Part shown: piece after piece, positions 24,863 through 34,799 of the stretch
Layout of the letters: every line of letters begins with the position of its first letter
Position numbering within the stretch: position 1 is the stretch's first letter
Source of the DNA: Mesoplasma syrphidae
GTDB taxonomy: Bacteria; Bacillota_I; Bacilli_A; Mycoplasmatales; Mycoplasmataceae
Length of the DNA stretch: 64,000 nt
NCBI RefSeq assembly: GCF_002843565.1
Contig: NZ_CP025257.1
Coordinates: 558,001-622,000, forward strand
Direction of reading: 5' to 3'
Program-made: the position numbers and the translations under genes
Notes under the pieces: generated by a model
Databases searched by the model: none
What the model was told of the DNA's origin: nothing
Seen by the model: the letters and a program-made list of their open reading frames with translations, nothing else

Positions 24863-26725
24863 CTACTTCATTAGTCCAGCTTCATATAACTTTTTAAAGT
24901 GACCTTCAGTTTTAATTAATTCTTCAAAAGTTCCTGTCTGTACAATTCCTGTTCCATTTGCTCCAAGAACAATAATTTCATCAACATTCTTGATTGTTGA
25001 TAAACGGTGAGCAATTGTAACACTTGTTTTTCCTAAAACTAATTCATTTAATTGAGCTTGAATTTCTTTTTCAACAATATTATCCAAAGCTGAAGTCGCT
25101 TCATCAAGAATAATTAAGTCAGGATTTTTTAAAAATACGCGGGCAATTACTAAGCGTTGTTTTTGACCCCCAGATAATAAGAATCCCCTTTGTCCAAGAA
25201 TTGTTTCATAACCTTCTGGCAATGTTAAAATGAAATCATGTAATTTTGCTTTTTTACATGCCTCATAAATTTCTTCATTGGTTGCATCAAATTTTGCATA
25301 TCGAATATTTTCATAAAAATCCCCAAAAAAGATTTGTGGTTCTTGCTCAACATATCCAACGTGACTTAAATAATTAGGTAAATTTAATTCTGTCATCTTA
25401 TCTTTTTTATTGACAATAATTTCTCCCTGAATTGGATCATAAAATCTTAGTAATAATCTTGCAATTGTTGATTTTCCAGAGCCTGTTTCACCAACAAAGG
25501 CATATGAACGTCCTTTTTTAAAAGTAAAATTCATTGTTGGTAAAATAATTTTTTCTTTTTTCTTTGGATATGCGAATTGAAGATTAACAAATTGGATTTC
25601 TTCAATGGAATCAATTATTTTACCTTTTTCAAGATTTGGATCAATTTCTGGAATTGGTTCAGTTAGTTGTCCGATTCGATCGGCACTATTTGAGGCACGT
25701 GCTGCAGCACGCAATGTTGGAACTAACATAACAATTGCGACAACCATTTGTGAAAGCAAAGGCAATGCCAATGTCAAATCCTTTAAAAGTGTTTGATCAC
25801 CGCTAATTGCTCTTAAAGCTGCGACAATAATAATCAAAGTTGATAAAAATGATGTTGTAATTGTAATTCATAAGTTAAGTAGTGCAGATAAACTAACAAC
25901 AACATCACTAGAACGATTATATTTTTCATTCATTTTTTCCAAACGTTGGATTTCATATTCTTCCAAACCATTGGCTTTAATTAATGAAATATTTCCAATT
26001 CTATCAGTCATATCAGTATCAACATCACGCTTAATATCAAAAGCAATAATTAGCTTTCTTCTGAAAAAAACAAATATGATTGTTGCGATAATAATTACAA
26101 AAAGAATATATCCAACAGCAATTCCACTTATTAAGAACTGACCGTACAAAAATAAAATTGTAACTGATGCTACTAATCCTGTAATGCAATAAATAATGTT
26201 AGTTACAAATTGCTGAATTCCTAATGACAGACCCTGTGTATCCGCTACCAAACGAGTCATAATATTTCCCGACACATGATCGAAGAAAAATTCAACATCT
26301 TGATTGACTAGCGAAATTAAAATTTTGTTACGTTGCATAACTTCAATTTTTACTGAAAAAAGCCCAATAGTCACGTTAGTAAGGTATTCAGCTACTAACA
26401 TAATTGACATAATAACTAATACTACATAAATTCAACTATATCAATACATTGTCATTCCCAAAAATATTCCAGTTTGCAATCCTTGAGTCATTGAATCAGA
26501 GTTGTTGGGTATCAATAACTTAATCATTTCTGAAGATGCTATTGGCAATAACGCTGCTAATAAAGCATCAAAAATAGTGATAAATACCATTGATAAAAAT
26601 AGAAACATATTGTCTCTAGCAGCTTCATTCATAATTTTGACAAAACTTCCCATTTTTTTTCAAGTAAATTTTTTATCACTCTCGAACTTGAAAAGTGAAT
26701 TTATCTTGTTTTTTTGTTTAGTCAT
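24863..26725 (-). CDS. ABC half-transporter (MdlB/LmrC-like), 620 aa
   Basis: Exporter-type half-transporter with a membrane domain (about residues 1-330, six segments) fused to an ATPase domain. Walker A GETGSGKST, Q-loop GYVEQEPQIFFG, signature [10 protein letters not shown], Walker [13 protein letters not shown] and the switch His (IAHRLSTI) are all present. It needs several TGA codons as Trp. It follows a paralogous half-transporter by 26 bases, so the two probably make a heterodimer. The substrate (lipid, peptide or drug) is not readable. Confidence 0.92.
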
Positions 26726-26751
26726 AATATCTTCCCTTTCTAGTTTCGATT

Positions 26752-28689
26752 CTATAAATCATTTTTAGATTGACCAGCATCATATAATTTTTTGAAATGA
26801 CCTGGTGTTGTTTTTAACTCTTCAAATGTTCCAATTTGAACAATCCCTTTTTGTGGTCCCAATACAATGATTTGATCAACATTCTTTATTGTTGAAAGAC
26901 GGTGAGCAATCGAAATTGTCGTGCGACCTTTCATTAACTCGTCAAGTTTACCTTGAATTTCTTTTTCAACAATATTATCTAAGGCTGAAGTCGCTTCATC
27001 AAGAATTAAAATTTTTGGATCTTTTAAAAACATTCTCGCAATTACTAAGCGTTGTTTTTGTCCACCAGATAACATAAATCCACGCTCTCCAAGAATTGTA
27101 TTATATCCTTCTGGTCAGCTCATAATTAATTCATGTAGTTCTGCCTTTTTACATGCCTTAACAACATCTTCATCAGTTGCCTCAAATCTAGAATACTTAA
27201 CGTTATCATAAATATTACCTAATAATATCGATGGCTCTTGTTCAACATATCCTACGTGATTTAAATATGATGATAAATAAATATCTCTTAAATCAATATC
27301 GTTATTAATTAATACTTGTCCTCTAGTTGGGTCATAAAATCTTAATAATAGCTTAGAAATTGTTGATTTACCTGCTCCTGTTTCTCCAACAAATGCATAA
27401 GACTTTCCTTCTTTCAAAGTAAAATCAAAGTTTGGTAAAATAACTTTGTCGGGCTTTTCTGGATAACAAAAAGTAATATCTTTAAAATGAATATCTCCAC
27501 TAATTTTTTCGATATGAATTCCTTGCTTATCTTCAAAGTGATTATTAAAACGTGTTTTTTCTTCTAATATTTCTTCAATACGCGTTGCCGCAGTTGCTGC
27601 TTGCATTAATCCAACAACTACTCTTAAAAGAGCCATTATTGGACCAATCATCATTCCAATTGCAATAATTAATGATGGTAAAATCAACTCTAAATACTCT
27701 GGCGAATCTTTATACAAAGTAGCCGCAATTACTATTAAAATAATTTGAATAGAATTGATTCCCAAAAATAAAATTGTCATCATTACTGATTGTGAATAAG
27801 TTAATTTTTTATAATTATCGTGATATTCCTTGTGCATTTCTACAAAACGCTCAGATTCATATTTTTCAGTTCCTGAAGCCTTAATTAATTTTACAGTGTT
27901 GATACGATCAATTACACTACCATTTGTTTTAGTAATTGACTTTCTTAAATTATATAATAGCTTTTTCAAAGGCACATAAGCCAATCCAAAAGATGAAAAA
28001 ATAAGAACAAATAATCCAATTGCCACAAAAGTTAATGTAACATCAATTGTCGCTAAAGAAATAATTGAAAAAACCAAAGTTAATAAAGCTGTCAATGTTG
28101 TAACTGGAATAATTCCTGTTTGCTCACCTAAAATTTGCGTGTCAGAAATAACTTTTGTCAAAATTTCTCCAATTTTTTTATCTGAATAATATGACATATC
28201 CAATTCAACTAATTTTTTAGTAATATCATTTCGCAAATCAACTTCAATTTGTTTTCCTAACATTCCCGCAATTCATTGCGAACAATATGTAGACGCAGCC
28301 ATTAATACTAAAAATCCTATTTGAATATAAACAACACTTTGTCATTTTAATCCTCATCATTTATCAAATGATTCCAAGCTCCCAAGTTCGTGCTTAACAG
28401 ACATCATTAATTGCTCAATTATTTTAGGAGTAACTGCTGTTGACATTGCCACAATAATTACAGATACAAAAATTCCAATTGTTCATCACTTATTTCTAAT
28501 CATGTATCTAAAAACAAGCTTATAAAATGATCCCTTTCCGGCTTTTTTAAATTTTTTTGAAGATTCAACAAATTCCCTTGCTGATTCCTCTTGTGGATTT
28601 AAAATTTTTTCCATATGGTCTTTTGGAGAAGAAGATCTTGTATATTTTTCATGATCTTTCGCATCTTCAATGTGATCTATTTCTGACAT
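26752..28689 (-). CDS. ABC half-transporter (MdlA/LmrD-like), 645 aa
   Basis: Partner of the downstream half-transporter. A hydrophilic N-terminal tail of about 60 residues is followed by six membrane segments and an ATPase domain with [43 protein letters not shown] and IAHRLSTI. Both copies keep catalytic Glu and His, so neither ATP site is obviously degenerate. ATG 28689 follows AGGTGA; an in-frame GTG 12 bases earlier overlaps that site. Confidence 0.92.
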
Positions 28690-28753
28690 AATATTCTTCA
28701 CCTATTTTCTATTTTAATGATTTTATCATTTTAAATACTTTTATGCTATAAAC

Positions 28754-28779
28754 TAAAACAAATCCCAAAAAGGGATTTG
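28754..28779 (-). terminator. Terminator of the ssb/dprA-like unit
   Basis: CAAATCCC-TTTTT-GGGATTTG, then TTTT on the minus strand. Confidence 0.85.
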
Positions 28780-28789
28780 CTTATTTTAT

Positions 28790-29563
28790 CTATAGATCAT
28801 TTAAAATATCATTTGCTGATTCAATAAGTTTTGCTCCCTGTTTAATTAGACCATTATTAATTTTATACTTTGAAAAAATTAATTCAGGAACTACAAAAAT
28901 ATCTTTGCCCTCAGACAAACCCAAATTAACAATTTTATTAATTTTAGTAGTTTCATTTGATTGAAAAATAACAAGGGCTTTGGCAATACCGACCATTAAC
29001 CTGTATAAATACTCATCTTGTAAATTTGTTACATATACTTCATTTTCGCTTACTTCATATTCTGACAAAACTAAATAATCAAGACTATTAAGTTGGGTCA
29101 TTAGTTCTAAATTATTTTCAATAAATAGGCTCAACTTTTCCTTAGTAACAATAATTACTCGACCCTTATTTTTAATGCATATTTTCAATGATGGCTTAGA
29201 GGTTTGCTTTGAAATATCTAGCAAAATAATTCTTTGTTCAGCTACAAGTTTAGAAACAATATATTCTATACTTTTTTTGCCATACTCATCTTGATTTTGA
29301 GAATCAGGACAGCCCAAAATTTGATGATAGTTATTAATTAGGGAAATGCTCCCTTTAAAGAATAGAACAAACGGTGGTTTGTGAGACTGTTTTAAATGAC
29401 TTGGATATAGCGGACTTAAAATGGTTATGAATTGCGTCTTAAAAGAACTCGTCAATTCTAATAAGGCATCACTGTCAATTTTTTCTTTTCGTTCTAAAGC
29501 ATCATATATTTGATCTCAGTCTCCGTTATACTTTAGTGAAAAATACAATAAAACATTATCCAT
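28790..29563 (-). CDS. Degenerate DprA-like protein, 257 aa
   Basis: Follows the DprA/Smf plan: PPFVLFFKG at the start of the Rossmann domain, a run YGKKSIEYIVSKLV, and a C-terminal GKDIFVVPELIFSKYKINNGLIKQGAKLI matching the family's 'PG...G.N.LI..GA' end. The GSR and SGxAxGID phosphate-binding motifs of canonical DprA are not recognisable. DprA loads RecA on single-stranded DNA during transformation; whether this copy still does is unclear. Its ATG overlaps the TAA of the upstream SSB-like gene. No strong Shine-Dalgarno site is seen, which fits translational coupling. Confidence 0.65.
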
Positions 29564-29868
29564 TAATTTAAATGAATTATTCGATTTGCGACGATTTCAT
29601 TGCCATAATGAGTGCTTTCAGAATTACCAAAAGATTGCACTCTGGCTTCAATTCCTACAATTGCCTGATCATGTAATGCATACTCATCTTTTACTGCAGT
29701 TGATCATGCTTTGATATTTATAAAATCCTCATTTTCACGACCGGTTTTGCTTTTAAATGGTTTCGGGACTTTCACAATAAATTTGTAAAGTTTTTTTGTA
29801 CCATCTTTTGATGTATAAGCGACTTCTGCATCGCCTTCAATTTGACCGATAATATTTACTAAATTCAT
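29563..29868 (-). CDS. ssb: Short SSB-like single-strand DNA-binding protein, 101 aa
   Basis: OB-fold protein beginning MNLVNIIGQIEGDAEV, with FIVKVPKPFKSK and DFINIKAWSTAV as the family's strands, then a loop and IGIEARVQSF. It ends straight after the OB fold. The flexible tail with the acidic DDDIPF-type tip that recruits repair partners is missing. This recalls the minimal, competence-type SsbB more than replicative SSB. AAAGGAG precedes the ATG. It overlaps the DprA-like gene by one base. Confidence 0.75.
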
Positions 29869-29884
29869 ATTTCTCCTTTTTGCT

Positions 29885-29910
29885 CTTTGGCACAAAGTAT
29901 TAGGCCTAAT
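29885..29910. promoter_or_regulatory. Tandem palindromes in the ssb leader
   Basis: A perfect 12-bp palindrome ATTAGGCCTAAT (29899-29910) and the hairpin CTTTG-GCA-CAAAG (29885-29897) lie directly upstream of the ssb-like ribosome site. The GGCC core stands out in an AT-rich spacer. Operator function is inferred. Confidence 0.4.
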
Positions 29911-30000
29911 TTAAGAAAAAAGTTTTTAATCGAATGGCAATTTTAAAAATGAATATTGATACATTTTAAAAATATATAAAAGAACAATAAATATTTTTTT

Positions 30001-30627
30001 CTATTTATTCGTTAACATTATATTTTTGACTGGTTTATAAGACTTACGGTGAATTTCAGTAATTCCATATTTAGACAATTCTTCACAATGTTTTTTTGTA
30101 CAATACCCCTTATGCTTATCAAAATTATATTGAAGATATATTTTTGCATATTTTCGCATGATTCGATCACGAGTGACTTTGGCAATAATTGATGCTGCTG
30201 CAATTGTTTGACTCAAATCATCGCCTTTTATCAATTGAATTGTTTGATAACTTGCTATGCTTATTTTTTCTCCGTCAATAAGACAGATATCTGGTTTAAC
30301 TGCTAATTGTTGAATTGAATTTATCATACCCAATATGCTAGCATACTTTGGGTTTAGTTTATCGACTGCCTTTGCATCATAAATAGCAATTCGTCATTCA
30401 ATTGCGACTTTAGTAATTTCCTCATACAAACTTTCTCGCAAATTTTCGGCAAGTTTTTTTGAGTCCCTTATTAAAGGATTTTTGTAATCCTTAGGTAAAA
30501 TGACAGTTGCCACTACAATTGGTCCTGCCATTGCTCCCCTGCCAGCTTCGTCACTTCCCGCAATAGTTTCAACATCATAATTTTGACGAACATTTTCATC
30601 AAACAATATTCGAGAATAATCTATCAT
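30001..30627 (-). CDS. rnhB: Ribonuclease HII
   Basis: Cleaves RNA in RNA-DNA hybrids and at misincorporated ribonucleotides. 208 aa with TGA as Trp. The first catalytic pair is in IAGSDEAGRGAMAGP (Asp, Glu). The next Asp is in DSKKLAE and another in the DGEKI stretch, followed by QTIAAASIIAKVTRDRIM, all typical of RNase HII. The start overlaps the ylqF stop by 7 bases. Confidence 0.96.
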
Positions 30628-31565
30628 TGACTTGTTATATCTCCAGTATCATTTTTTTTAACTTTAATACTTTTTTCAATTTCTTCTGGAACTATTTCAT
30701 TGGGCTTTTCAAAAGAAATTCTCCCGATTTCGCCATCGGCAAATTTTCTTATTAAAGTTGTCATTACTCGCTCAACGTCTGGCATATCTTCAGCCAAAAA
30801 TCATTTACGCGATTTAGCAATCATTTCAAATAGTAAATAAGTATCCAAAACTTCTATTGGACGTTGTAGATGAGGACTAATTTTATATTCTTGTTCAATT
30901 AAATTTTCATAGTTATTAAAAACATAAGTCAAAATACGTCCAGCTACTCGCTCTTTTGGGTACACATCTTCTCTAATTGAGTTTATTGCGCATAGGTTTG
31001 TTGCTGTTGCTTCTGATTCTAATTTTGCTGGTAATACTCCTGGGGTGTCCATTAAAGTAATACGTTGATTTAAACCAATAGTTTGAATTCCACGTGTAAC
31101 TCCAGGCTTATTTCCAACTTTAACATTTTTGTCTTTAATAACACGATTAATAAACGTTGACTTGCCTACATTTGGAACTCCAATAACTAAAGCATTGATT
31201 AGCGGATTTACCAATCCTCTTGCGCGATCTCGCTCTTGTTTTACTTTTGTAGTACGATCTATTGCTTGAATCAATTCTTTAACAATATTCCGATTTTTGT
31301 TATTTAACAACAAAACTTCATGGCCTTTTTGCTTAAAATACTCAATCCACTGATTAGTAATGTCAGGATCTGCCAAATCTCCTTTTGACATTACGTATAA
31401 AACTGGCTTACTTCTTAATAGTTTACGAAATGTAAAGTTTTGTGACGAATACGGTGCACGAGCATCGACTATTTCAATTACAAGATCTACAATAGGAATT
31501 CGCTTTTCAATTTCTTTTAATGCCTTATTCATATGGCCAGGAAATCAATTAAATTCTGCACCCAT
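30621..31565 (-). CDS. ylqF: Ribosome assembly GTPase YlqF/RbgA
   Basis: Circularly permuted GTPase for late 50S assembly. 314 aa. It starts MGAEFNWFPGHMNKAL, the family's WFPGHM signature. In permuted order it has MSKGDLAD (G4), GVPNVGKST (G1) and DTPGVLPAK (G3). The C-terminal RNA-binding region follows. GAGGTG precedes the ATG. A good promoter lies between this gene and the rplS terminator, so ylqF-rnhB is a separate unit from rpsP-rplS. Confidence 0.96.
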
Positions 31566-31590
31566 GCTTACACCTCTTCTTAACTTCTTA

Positions 31591-31619
31591 ATTATAACTT
31601 TTTCAGTACCAAAAAACAA
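31591..31619 (-). promoter_or_regulatory. ylqF-rnhB promoter
   Basis: -35 TTGTTT (31619-31614), 17-base spacer, -10 TATAAT (31596-31591) on the minus strand. The -35 lies in the T-tract of the rplS terminator. Confidence 0.75.
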
Positions 31620-31644
31620 AAAAATGAACAAGAATGTTCATTTT
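31616..31644 (-). terminator. Terminator after rplS
   Basis: AATGAACA-TTCT-TGTTCATT, then a T-rich run on the minus strand. Confidence 0.88.
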
Positions 31645-31650
31645 CCAAAA

Positions 31651-32079
31651 CTATTTAACAGCTTTTTTAGCAGCTTTTTTAGCTTCTTTTTTAGCTTCTG
31701 TTTCAGCTCTAGTTGGCATAATTTCTTTAATTCTTGCAGCTTTACCTGTAAGTTTTCTGATGTAGTAAATTCTGGCACGACGTACTCTACCACGTTTAAT
31801 TAATGTTACACTATCAATAATTGGTGAATGCAATGGGAAAGTTCTTTCCACGAATACTCCGTTAGACATTTTTCTTACAACAACTGAATAGGAAATTCCT
31901 GATCCTTGAGTTTTAATTACTAAACCTTCAAATGATTGTATACGGAATTTTTCTCCCTCTTTAATTTTTACATCAACTTTAATTGTATCTCCAGAAGTAA
32001 AATCTGGTAAATCATTACGTAATTGATCATTTACAATATCGTATTTTGATTTCATTGTTTTTGTTGCTTTTGTAGCCAT
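31651..32079 (-). CDS. rplS: 50S ribosomal protein L19
   Basis: 142 aa. [47 protein letters not shown] and [18 protein letters not shown] are standard L19 segments. Beyond the usual length of about 115 residues there is a Lys/Ala/Glu-rich tail ([15 protein letters not shown]). It is the last gene of rpsP-rimM-trmD-rplS and is followed by a terminator. Confidence 0.98.
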   Translation of the reverse strand: MATKATKTMKSKYDIVNDQLRNDLPDFTSGDTIKVDVKIKEGEKFRIQSFEGLVIKTQGSGISYSVVVRKMSNGVFVERTFPLHSPIIDSVTLIKRGRVRRARIYYIRKLTGKAARIKEIMPTRAETEAKKEAKKAAKKAVK

Positions 32080-32080
32080 A

Positions 32081-32809
32081 TTAATTTTCTCCTTTCGGTT
32101 TTAGTTTTTTTAATAGTTCTATCTGAACTTTGTTTAGTTTAGACTCATCAATTAAGTCTGGTCGTTTTTTTAATGTCACTAATAATTGCTGTTCATCACG
32201 ATACTTTTGAATATTTGCATGATGACCGCTCAATAATACATCTGGAACAGTATCTCCACGAAAATCGTATGGTTTTGTATAAACTGGATAATCCAATAAA
32301 TTATTTTCAAAACTTTCCTGCTCATGTGACTCCTGATTAATTACTTTTGGAATTAACCTTGTAATTGAATCTAAAATCACTAGAGCTGGTAATTCTCCAC
32401 CAGTTAACACATAATCACCAATAGAAATTTCTTGATCTACATATTTTAAAACTCGCTCATCAAATCCCTCATAGTGACCACAAAGAATAATTATGTGATT
32501 ATAATTTTTTGCATACTTTTTTGCATCTTGTTGTTTTCAAGGCCTTCCTTGTGGAGTTGTTAGGATTACAAAGGAAGTTGGTGTTCTAACAGATTCAATT
32601 GCTTTAACAACCGGATCAGCCATAATAACCATTCCTCTTCCACCACCATATTGATATTCATCAATTTGGTTATGCGCCAAAGTTGTAAAATTTCGTAAAT
32701 CAATAACCTCTAAATCTATTAATTGACGTTCGGTCGCTTTTTTAATGATTGATTCACTAATATAGCTTTGAATAATTTGAGGAAATAATGTGATAATAGA
32801 ATACTTCAT
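32081..32809 (-). CDS. trmD: tRNA (guanine37-N1)-methyltransferase
   Basis: SPOUT methyltransferase that makes m1G37, preventing frameshifting. 242 aa with TGA as Trp. It starts [35 protein letters not shown] and the knot loop [23 protein letters not shown] (the binding site for S-adenosylmethionine) are present. It overlaps the rimM stop at its start and ends one base before rplS. Confidence 0.97.
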
Positions 32810-33312
32810 TATTTTAATTCCTCCAAATTTTTTAAAACAATCACTTGTTTTTCATGATCAATTTTTTTAAAATAAACGTCGACTAATGGAACTCAAAATG
32901 CCTTTTGACTATTTAAGCTAATTTTAATAACATCATGTGCCCCATTATTAAATGCTTCTAAAATTTTTCCAATTTCTTCATTATAAATTACTTTATAAGA
33001 AGTCATCATTGGTTTATATTTAAAAACACGGTCTGATGTTAATGAATATATTTGCAATCCTTTAAATTTTATAACGTGATTAATTTCATTTAAGTCAACA
33101 AACTTCAGTAATAAAATTTCATTTTTAAATTCTACTTTCTCAATTTGTAATGGTTGAAGCGATTTTGAAATATTTTTCACAAATAACAACTTGATTGTTG
33201 ATAACTCGTTAATAACTTCAATTTCTTTATTCAAGACTACTTTAACAAATCCTTTTGTTCCAAAAGTATTAACAATAGTACCGATACTTAATAAATCTTT
33301 TTCCAGGTTCAT
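32809..33312 (-). CDS. rimM: 16S rRNA processing protein RimM
   Basis: Assists 30S head maturation and binds S19. 167 aa. The N-terminal beta-barrel begins [19 protein letters not shown]. The PRC-barrel domain contains [27 protein letters not shown] and [13 protein letters not shown]. One TGA (Trp) lies near the C-terminus. GAGGTAT precedes the start. It overlaps trmD by one base. Confidence 0.92.
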
Positions 33313-33391
33313 TATTATACCTCACTATCTAAATCGAGCTTTGGGTTTAAAGTTTCAAAGTCAATTTTAACCATTTATTATTTTGAAATTA

Positions 33392-34237
33392 CTATTTGTT
33401 TAATTTAACAGATACTTGCTTCATGAATTTTACTAATTCCTGTTTTGTCATATCTCTTAAGTTTGAATCCTTAATTTTAATGTCTCTTGCGATTGCAATT
33501 GCACGCATTTTGTTAGCATGTTTTTGTAATTCACTTCTTGGCTCATCAATTGATTCTGAACCATCCAATTCAGCTCTTTCTTTTGTAGACATTTTTTTAA
33601 CTTTTTCTACTTCTGCTTCTGTTTTTGCTTCTGATGCTGCAATTTCTTTAGCATATTTAACAGCTAACTCCTTAGCTGCTTTTTCTGCTTCTGCTTGTTC
33701 TTTAGCTTCTTTTTCTGCAAGAGCTTTTGCCTCTTCAGCTTCTTTTGCTTTTGCTACAGCGATTGCTTCAGCTACTTTTGCTGCTTCAATAGCTTTATTA
33801 GCTTCTACTGCTGCTTGTTGTGCTTCAGCTGTTTCTTTTACAACTTTAGCTTCAGCTGCTTTAACAGCTTTTTCTGCTTCTGCTTGCTTATCTGCCTTAA
33901 CCACTACTTTTTTTGTAGCTGGTTTAGCGACTTTAGCTTTCTCTTCTTTTTTTACTTTTGGCTCTTTTCCAGATTTAGCAGCCAATTTTGCTTCATGTAA
34001 TTCTTTCATTACACCTTCTTTTGAAAATAAATCTCTAACTGTATCAGTTGGTTGAGCTCCATTTTGTAACCATTTTAAGGCCAACTCTTTATCAATTTTT
34101 ACTTCGTTTTTTAATGGATCAAATGTACCTACCAATTCGATATATTGTCCATTACGGTTAACACGAGAATCAGCAGCTACAATTCTGTAGAAAGGAGCTT
34201 GTTTTTTACCAATTCTTTTTAATCTTAATTTAACCAT
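33392..34237 (-). CDS. rpsP: 30S ribosomal protein S16 with long C-terminal extension
   Basis: Residues 1-85 are ordinary S16 ([39 protein letters not shown]). Most S16 proteins end near 80-120 residues, but this one is 281. Residues about 95-225 are a Lys/Ala/Glu-rich helix-forming tract. Residues 235-272 ([18 protein letters not shown] ... [11 protein letters not shown]) resemble a SAP or Rho-N-like nucleic-acid-binding helix pair. No stop codon or frameshift separates the parts. It leads the rpsP-rimM-trmD-rplS unit from a consensus-like promoter. The role of the extension is unknown. Confidence 0.96.
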   Translation of the reverse strand: MVKLRLKRIGKKQAPFYRIVAADSRVNRNGQYIELVGTFDPLKNEVKIDKELALKWLQNGAQPTDTVRDLFSKEGVMKELHEAKLAAKSGKEPKVKKEEKAKVAKPATKKVVVKADKQAEAEKAVKAAEAKVVKETAEAQQAAVEANKAIEAAKVAEAIAVAKAKEAEEAKALAEKEAKEQAEAEKAAKELAVKYAKEIAASEAKTEAEVEKVKKMSTKERAELDGSESIDEPRSELQKHANKMRAIAIARDIKIKDSNLRDMTKQELVKFMKQVSVKLNK

Positions 34238-34277
34238 AGTATACCTCCTATATTTTCTTATTTTTTAAACCTTTATT

Positions 34278-34306
34278 ATCATACACAAAAAAGCAAAAGG
34301 TGTCAA
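34278..34306 (-). promoter_or_regulatory. rpsP operon promoter
   Basis: -35 TTGACA (34306-34301), 17-base spacer, -10 TATGAT (34283-34278) on the minus strand. The -35 is part of the 3' arm of the rlmH terminator. Confidence 0.85.
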
Positions 34307-34326
34307 GTTATTTAACTTAACACCTT
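34286..34326 (-). terminator. Terminator of the ffh-rlmH unit
   Basis: A 14-bp stem (AAGGTGTTAAGTTA / TAACTTGACACCTT, one G-U pair) followed by TTGCTTTTTT. Confidence 0.88.
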
Positions 34327-34331
34327 AAAAA

Positions 34332-34799
34332 CTATTTATGATATTTTTCATTATTGATTATTTTCAATCCGCGATAAATTTGTTCTGCTAAAATAACTCT
34401 AAAGAGTTGATGCGGTAGCGTTACTGAACCCAAAGATATTTTTTGCGAATACTTGCTTAAAAATTTTTGCGAATAGCCATCACTTGGCCCAACAATAAAT
34501 GCCATTTTTCCTGATTTGTAATTTTTATTATTGTCAATTATCTCAGCAAATTGTTCCGATGAAACTTGCTTTGATTTGACATCTAAAACAACAATTTCAA
34601 AATCACGAATTTTTTCCAGTTTATCAAATAAATGATTGGAGTTTATTTCAGAGTTTTTATTGTTTTCCCCAACAAATTCTTCTTTAAGCTCAATAATTTC
34701 TAAAGCTGCAAATTTGGAAATTCTTTTTGCATAATCATTAAAGGCTTCCAAAAAAAATTTTTTATCAAGTTTTCCAAAACAAAAAATTTTAATTTTCAC
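34332..34799 (-). CDS. rlmH: 23S rRNA pseudouridine-1915 N3-methyltransferase
   Basis: SPOUT enzyme that methylates the pseudouridine at 1915 of helix 69. 155 aa, the usual size. MAFIVGPSDGYSQ is the knot's glycine loop, and SLGSVTLPHQLFRVILAEQIYRGLKIINNEKYHK is the RlmH C-terminal signature. It begins with GTG at 34799, overlapping the ffh TAG, with AGAGGA 6 bases upstream. Confidence 0.97.
   Translation of the reverse strand: MKIKIFCFGKLDKKFFLEAFNDYAKRISKFAALEIIELKEEFVGENNKNSEINSNHLFDKLEKIRDFEIVVLDVKSKQVSSEQFAEIIDNNKNYKSGKMAFIVGPSDGYSQKFLSKYSQKISLGSVTLPHQLFRVILAEQIYRGLKIINNEKYHK

Noticed and set aside
24863-28689. Possible gene duplication by a mobile element, because two similar ABC genes sit in tandem
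   Set aside because: They are diverged half-transporters of a common heterodimer layout; no flanking repeats or transposase.
33315-33374. A 19-codon reading frame (MVKIDFETLNPKLDLDSEV) between rpsP and rimM on minus, ending just before the rimM start
   Set aside because: No ribosome site upstream and too short to judge; it could be a leader peptide but there is no supporting evidence.
33396-34055. Long plus-strand open frame of about 219 codons opposite rpsP
   Set aside because: A shadow of the repetitive Ala/Lys-coding tract of rpsP; low-complexity Ser/Ala/Phe composition and no ribosome site.
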